Shown one piece after another: positions 59,137 to 64,000 of a DNA stretch of 64,000 bases. The stretch is taken from NCBI GenBank assembly GCA_038363925.1, contig JAQQWL010000008.1, forward strand, positions 2,480,001-2,544,000, in the 5' to 3' direction. The notes under the pieces were generated by a model. The model saw nothing but the letters and a program-made list of their open reading frames with translations. It made no database searches and was not told the DNA's origin. Position 1 is the first letter of the stretch. Every line of letters starts with the position of its first letter. This DNA is from Apiospora phragmitis. Taxonomy: Eukaryota > Ascomycota > Sordariomycetes > Amphisphaeriales > Apiosporaceae. The translations under genes were made by a program, and so were the position numbers.

Positions 59137-61054
59137 CTACTTCCCACCGCCTCCAGCCGGTTTCCTGTTCATGAGGTTGCCAAAGAATTGTGCCAGCCGC
59201 TCCGTGTCGGGCTTGGAGTCCACAGGCTCGTGTTCGACCTCGTCGATGAGGCTTGGCTCGGGAGACTGGCCATATGCTTGTCGGTCCTGCAAAGAATGTT
59301 AGTTGACGCTTTCATCCAATACAACTGCCAAGTTGTCTCCATTGTAGATCGACAGGGGCAAACATACCTTAAGCCTCTGCACCATATCGTCAGCGTCCAC
59401 CTGAATACCTCCCATGTTGAACTGCACCGGTCCAATGTGATCACTAATAATTTCGTCCGCACCACCGATCTGCGAATAATCCTTGCCGCTCTGCTCGTCC
59501 ACCTTCTTCTCAGCTTCGAGCTTGGGCAGCTGCTGGGCCAGGAACTTCTGGGTGTCGGCCGGTTCCACCTCGAGCCTGGTGGTCGCCTGGTGCCCTTGGG
59601 CGAGCTGTAGCGCATCCAGGCTGGTGTCTTGGACTTGCTCTTCGTACAGGACCACGGCGGAGCCTTCGGGCTCGTCCACTTCCTCGTTCGCGTGCCCGTT
59701 GGTCATCATCGTGGTTTCCTCCTCGTCGCCGTCGGCTGCGCCGTTCATCCCGTTGGTCGCAGGCGGCTGAGAAAGATCGTGGTCGAGATCGATAGCCCAT
59801 CCGAGACTAACGGCGTCGGTATCGAACCCTTCGCGCAGAATGCGGATCTTGCTCCAGGAATCCCAGTTGGGCGGCACGACAATCTTGTCGCGGTCGATGA
59901 CGTTGTGCTTGATTGGTTGTCGCTTCAGCAAGGAGTGTATCCCCAGGCTGGCATGCACGAGAGTCTGAAGAGGCGAGGCCATGGTGGGCGAGGTGTAGAT
60001 GAGAGAAGCACCATCTAGTCATGTTAGCGACTTGAAGCCTTTCGGTAATGGTGGACCACTTACGCTTGAGAAGTATAGTACGGAGGTATTGGAGCACCAG
60101 GTCGAACTTTCTCTTCTCTCCAACCCTGGGTCTTCTCCAAATAGTCTATCCCTTTCGGCCTAGGTATCTCGGTGTTAGCGAAGGTGTCACGGTTGCGCAG
60201 AAGGGAGGTCAACATACGCCCTGGCAGACCACACAGAGCGGCAGCCCCAGCCCATCCTCCCATTCGCCAGGACCGAGGGGCAAGGCGATATCGCCTTCGG
60301 CCGGGACAGCGCCGGTGCCATCGAGGTTGACCGTGGTGCCGCCTCGGCCCCGGTCCTTCCAGCCGATCATGACCTCCTCCATGGCGTCCTTGCAGTCGAG
60401 GCTGAGCGAGCCGATGACCTTGCGTACCAGGCAGACCCATTCCCGCAGCTGCCGCATCCATAACCAAGGTTGTGACCAGTCCAAAAGTATTACTATTAAG
60501 GTGTTGGGTATCGTTTGCGGCGTGAGCAGGGGCTTGACGAGAGACGTAAAGGAGGGCGACGGGTTGGAAAGCAGATAGATCGAGACGCGGGCGAGGACAT
60601 CTGTAGCGCCGGGGTTAGCAAACGGGTGCCCGCCAATGTGTGTGCTGGGCAGGGTCCCTCGAGCTCACCATCTTGATCCGCGTCCATGACATCGTAGTAT
60701 GTGTATCCCAGGGCGAAGCTGTTGGCGATGGGCGGTATCTTGTGGCTTTGCCGGTCAGTAGCGCGGCGGCCGTCGTTGTTGGCGAGCCCCCCGATGAAGT
60801 CCCGCTGCGATTCTACCGTGCCGCCTGTACATCACTGGTGTCAGCTAGCTGGACTGTAACCTTGGTAAGTCGGAGGAGCAGCAATCGGCCGTACCGAGGA
60901 CGAGCATGTTCTTCTCTGGTAAGCGCTTGCCGCTGGCGACATTGTCGAGCATGGAGCTCCACATGTCCTTCTTGGGCTCTCCATTCTTGCCGTCCGACCC
61001 TGAGCCGACCGAGGTGGAGGTGTAGGTGGAAAAGCGATTGGTGTTTGCCGTCAT
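59137..61054 (-). CDS. Cytoplasmic dynein light intermediate chain
   Basis: Six exons: 61054-60895, 60824-60669, 60600-60218, 60159-60064, 60014-59368 and 59286-59137, about 529 aa. It matches dynein LIC: KKDMWSSMLDNVASGKRLPEKNMLVLGG is the Ras-like P-loop region (here cut by an exon joint), then TVESQRDFIGGLA, FALGYTYYDVMDADQDD, LVILLDWSQPWLWMRQLREW, CVVCQ, REEKFDLVLQYLRTILLK, IYTSPTMASPLQTLVHASLG and HNVIDRDKIVVPPNWDSWSKI. The C-terminal half is disordered, with DTQKFLAQQLPKLEAE. LIC links the dynein heavy chain to cargo adaptors for retrograde transport and nuclear migration. Exon 4 has two extra bases, in the CCC at 60150-60152 and the TTT at 60108-60110; removing both restores frame and phase exactly. 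As a core gene this is most likely intact in the organism. Confidence 0.85.
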
Positions 61055-62291
61055 GATGGCCGTGGACCAGACGGCTGCATCTGGGTACTATTTTGGTCGG
61101 CCTTATGAGGTTGTCGTGGTGGGTTGCGACTGGTCGGAGCGCGGCCGTCAAGACTTCAGAGAAACGCGTCGTATCGGGGTGGAGGAATAAAGTTGCCCTT
61201 CCGGCTATGACTTGCTTGGACTTGAAAGTGGTGGGGCAGGCGATCAAAAAGAGGATGAACAAGGTGCCGTAGTATACAAAGAAGAGTGCTGTCAGTTGTT
61301 GTAGGAGAGCTTTTGCTGTACAGGATGTGATGCCATTCCAAACCAAAGGAACTTTTAGCACTATCGATCGTGATGTGATAATGCTTGACCGACCCCGAAC
61401 ATCTTTCATTTGTTCAATTAATTTGCCAGGGGGTGGTTGACCTGCTGCGACCTTTTCAGGACCCCTGGTTCCTGTCTTTGGAGCTTTCCCACGGCTGGAG
61501 TTAGTGCATTCAATGTGTTCTGTAGCTGGCGTAGCGAGTACATAAGCTGCCTTTGGAAATTTGGCAGGTGACGGCCCGACAAGCTGCTGGATTGGTGACC
61601 TTGGGAGCAAAGGCTGTCTCAAGACTAAGTAACCATGCATGTACACTGGAATAAACGTCTGCCAACGTCTTGAACTTGCACTTAGTACGGGAATCAATAT
61701 TTGGAATTGTATCAAGAATCTGAAGAGTTGAGGAATATATAAACGTTGATTTCGATTTAGGAGTATTAGTAGACGGTCTGTCAGGCGTTATTCCGTACCT
61801 ACGTGAACCATGAACGATAGCAGAGTCCTGAACTACAGTTCAATCAGTGGTTTATCCAAGCCAGCCTAGCCTGCTATGGGATTGAATTGGGGTTCTACTA
61901 CCTAATCTCCAAGCTTTAGCGGGGCCAGCCCAGCCGTATGTACAGTACATCGGCTGCTGATCCCTGCGCTATGAGCCACAATTGGCACCTGGAAATCTCC
62001 ATGGGACGTCACCTTGCTGCAACTGTTTGTCAATCTTCAGCCTTGCGACAGCCTCAAAGAATAACTTGCGACCGACTGAAGTTCTGCAGCTGATTAATTC
62101 CATACACCGACTCGCCCAAACGATTTGCTTTTCCTTTTTTTCTTTCTTTCTTTCTTTCTTTCTTCCACGGAAACAACTTGTTCTTGAGGATGGTTTCGTC
62201 TACTTAACCTCCAATACTTTTCCCACCAACCACGAATATTCTACTTCTTCGCAGCCTCGAGCCAGCTTAGTCAAATACCACCACCGCCGCC
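61055..62291. other. Intergenic region
   Basis: Divergent promoter region between the dynein gene (leftward) and the splicing factor (rightward). Holds the pyrimidine repeat listed next. Confidence 0.5.
62138..62164. repeat. (TTTC)n pyrimidine repeat
   Basis: About five TTTC units within a C/T-rich tract roughly 130 bases upstream of the Ist3 ATG. CT-rich tracts of this kind often mark fungal transcription start regions. Confidence 0.8.
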
Positions 62292-63374
62292 ATGAACTCG
62301 ATCCGCAGCATCCAGCAGCTCAACAAGCGCGAGCTCGAGGCCGGCATCCACAACCCCAACGCCTCGTGGCACGCCGACTACCGCGACACCGCCTTCGTCT
62401 CCTTCGGCGGCCTGCCCTTCAGCCTGTCCGAGGGCGACGTCCTGGCCATCTTCTCGCAGTACGGCGAGCCCGTCTGGCTGAAGCTGGCGCGCGACCCGGA
62501 GACGGGCAAGTCGCGCGGCTTCGGCTGGCTCAAGTACGAGGACCAGCGCAGCTGCGACCTCGCGGTCGACAACCTCGCGGGCGCCGACGTGGGCGGGCGC
62601 TTGATCCGCGTCGACCACGCCCGCTACAAGATGCGCGACGATGAGGGCCCGGAGGAGGGGCGCGTCGGGTGGGAGGACATGCTGCGCCGGGAGAAGGCGG
62701 CCCGGGGTGGAGATCCGGACCGCATGGATACGGATGAGGACGAGAGCGAGGAGGAGGAAGAGGAAGTCGTGCAAAGGCCCATGCTGCAGGAAGAGAACGA
62801 ACTGGCGCGGCTGCTCGAGGAGCACGACGACGACGATCCCATGAAGGCGTTCCTGATCGAGGAGAAGAAGAAAGACGTCGAGCTCGCGGTGCAGAAATAC
62901 GAGAAGAAGGACAGGAAACACAAGCATCGGCACCATCACCACGGCCACCACAGAAGTCACCGGTCGAAGCGGGACGACAACAGTGAAGGCGAAGACCGCG
63001 ACCGTGACCGTGACCGGGAAAGGCGCAAGCGGTCTAGGAGAGACGAGACGCCTGTCGCAGATGAGCGGAAAAGGGCAGACACGCCAGAAGCTCGGGACCG
63101 GAACCGGGACAGAGACCGGGAGCGAGACCGCAAGCCCCGTGATGACGACGACGAGCGCCGGGAAAGAAGGCATGGTAGCCACAGAGACGACAGAAGGAGG
63201 AGGGACCGGGATGTGGACGAGAAGCGCCATGGGCATCGCGGAGAGCGTGATCCGGACGAGCCTCACGCACATCGCTATGAACGCAGGCGGGACTATTCAG
63301 ATGAAGACCGCGATAAGGAGCACAAGTCACGACGCAAGAGTAGAAGCAGATCGCCTCGTTCGCGGAGAGGATAA
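62292..63374 (+). CDS. IST3: RES-complex splicing factor Ist3/Snu17 (RBMX2-like)
   Basis: An intronless 360-aa protein with start context GCCGCCATGAA. The N-terminus MNSIRSIQQLNKREL and SWHADYRDTAFVSFGGLP match the family strongly, followed by an RRM (residues about 32-110): the RNP2-like AFVSFGGL, SEGDVLAIFSQYGEPVWLKL, RNP1-like KSRGFGWLKYED and AVDNLAGADVGGRLIRVDHA. The conserved extension YKMRDDE, which contacts the partner Pml1/Bud13 region, follows. The rest is a low-complexity tail rich in Arg/Asp/His/Ser (HHHHGHHRSHRSKRDD, DRDRDRERRKRSRRDE), longer than in yeast but usual in filamentous fungi. The protein works in the nucleus in the RES complex to hold pre-mRNA in the activated spliceosome. 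Intact, single exon. Confidence 0.9.
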   Translation: MNSIRSIQQLNKRELEAGIHNPNASWHADYRDTAFVSFGGLPFSLSEGDVLAIFSQYGEPVWLKLARDPETGKSRGFGWLKYEDQRSCDLAVDNLAGADVGGRLIRVDHARYKMRDDEGPEEGRVGWEDMLRREKAARGGDPDRMDTDEDESEEEEEEVVQRPMLQEENELARLLEEHDDDDPMKAFLIEEKKKDVELAVQKYEKKDRKHKHRHHHHGHHRSHRSKRDDNSEGEDRDRDRDRERRKRSRRDETPVADERKRADTPEARDRNRDRDRERDRKPRDDDDERRERRHGSHRDDRRRRDRDVDEKRHGHRGERDPDEPHAHRYERRRDYSDEDRDKEHKSRRKSRSRSPRSRRG

Positions 63375-63781
63375 ATGAATAATTAGCCATGCTACGTAGC
63401 CTTGATTCGCATCATGATATACCACTTTCTCGTCGTTGACAATCGCTGCTGCTGCTGTTTGTGTATGTGTCCGCTCTCCGTTGAAATCCGCCCCCAAGTG
63501 CCTGTGATGGTTCGCTAATTCAGTAATAAGTATGTAAAAAGCCAGCCCGGTAATCTCCAATTGCTTGCCCCCCTTCCCATAAGTGTCCCGCCTTGATAAA
63601 CCCCCAGTTAGTGACCCTTGACGCCTATCGCATGCATGCAGCAAATTCCTAAACAGCAACTTGATCCCGTCCGACTGCGTCGACAGCAAGCTCTTCTTCT
63701 TCTATGTGATGGCTTGTTATTATTGATGTTTGTCGTCGTCCTTCTCCCCCCCCCCCGTACGTTACCGCGTGCTAGGTAGCT
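63375..63781. other. Convergent 3' intergenic region
   Basis: No gene; a C run lies near 63747-63757. Confidence 0.5.
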
Positions 63782-64000
63782 CTAGTTCCCAAGATAGCGC
63801 TTCCAGCCTTCCCGGTAGAGGACCATCTTGCCCTCCTCGCCCTCGGCCAGCATGTACTTCTCCCAGCGGGCATCACGGCCGGCCCCGACTACAAGTAGGC
63901 TCTCCTCGTCGATCCACCCAATCACTCCCTTTTGGGGTCTTGTAGTACCCAAAACCGCCGCTTCGGGTATGCCGCTTCCACCCGAGGGCTCGTCCCCAGC
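63782..64000 (-). CDS. C-terminal fragment of a gene cut by the window edge
   Basis: The minus strand is open from the edge (64000) to a TAG at 63784-63782, giving 72 residues: a flexible GDEPSGGSGIPE start, then VIGWIDEESLLVVGAGRDAR and WEKYMLAEGEEGKMVLYREG, ending WKRYLGN. The alternating strand pattern could be the last beta-propeller blade or a similar beta module. I cannot name the family. It is convergent with Ist3. Confidence 0.6.
   Translation of the reverse strand, partial: AGDEPSGGSGIPEAAVLGTTRPQKGVIGWIDEESLLVVGAGRDARWEKYMLAEGEEGKMVLYREGWKRYLGN

Noticed and set aside
58858..59610. Plus-strand frame of 250 codons
   Set aside because: Antisense to the C-terminal half of dynein light intermediate chain.
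60813..61715. Minus-strand 300-codon frame
   Set aside because: Overlaps exon 1 and the intron of the dynein gene in another frame and has no domain.
62271..63272. Long minus-strand frame (333 codons) over the splicing factor
   Set aside because: Antisense shadow of the RRM and Arg/Asp-rich tail; Val/Pro/Leu-rich nonsense.
1..64000. CRISPR array, riboswitch or bacterial-type operon
   Set aside because: No regularly spaced direct repeats; spliced genes and intron-bearing tRNAs show a eukaryotic genome.

Overview
The window is a piece of a filamentous ascomycete chromosome, most likely a Sordariomycete and plausibly Chaetomiaceae-like. The sequence shows short GT-AG introns (about 50-125 nt) with CTAAC/CTGAC-type branch sites, an AA9 lytic polysaccharide monooxygenase with a CBM1 tail, HET, PTH11-like, DUF6594 and DUF1996 genes, intron-bearing nuclear tRNAs, and one AT-rich block with the signature of repeat-induced point mutation (RIP). 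The exact taxon is inference.

Layout. 1-5.4 kb: long gene-free leader, then an unrecognised minus-strand gene. 6-9 kb: a retropepsin-like protein gene (-) and a DUF6594 membrane protein (+). 9-15 kb: sparse accessory DNA with a tiny two-exon gene, a dead zinc metalloprotease, and a tandem pair of small secreted six-cysteine proteins. 15.3 kb: tRNA-Ser(AGA). 15.9-25.3 kb: minus-strand genes for a secreted DUF1996 protein, a 7-TM protein, an SRPK-like (probable pseudo)kinase with a C-terminal membrane helix, and a secreted alpha/beta hydrolase. 28.5-35 kb: a secreted Ala/Lys/Gly-rich protein, a small basic protein, an APH-like kinase, a zinc alcohol dehydrogenase and the ribosome-assembly WD40 protein Sqt1. 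36-46 kb: a heme-thiolate peroxidase, a small membrane protein, a ubiquitin-like/STAND N-terminal-type protein, the AA9 enzyme and a HET protein. 46.7-56.5 kb: an accessory graveyard made of a small secreted protein, a RIP-mutated Fot1/pogo-type transposon, a decayed PTH11-like receptor, a ketosynthase-only polyketide synthase remnant and another broken gene. 57-64 kb returns to core sequence: a Ser/Thr-rich surface protein, tRNA-Ala(TGC), dynein light intermediate chain, the RES-complex splicing factor Ist3/Snu17, and a partial gene at the right edge.

A theme that affects every reading of the window: at least nine genes are broken by one-base indels, mostly an extra base in a short homopolymer. 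Sqt1 and dynein light intermediate chain are among them, and both are core genes. I therefore treat most of these breaks as probable assembly errors. Premature stops in the peroxidase, the metalloprotease and the PKS remnant, and the G-to-A/C-to-T decay of the transposon, look like real decay. I see no cluster that forms a clear new system. The best leads are the secreted six-cysteine tandem pair, the TM-anchored kinase-like protein lacking its catalytic Asp, the stand-alone DTG (retropepsin-like) protein and the ubiquitin-like/STAND-type protein.
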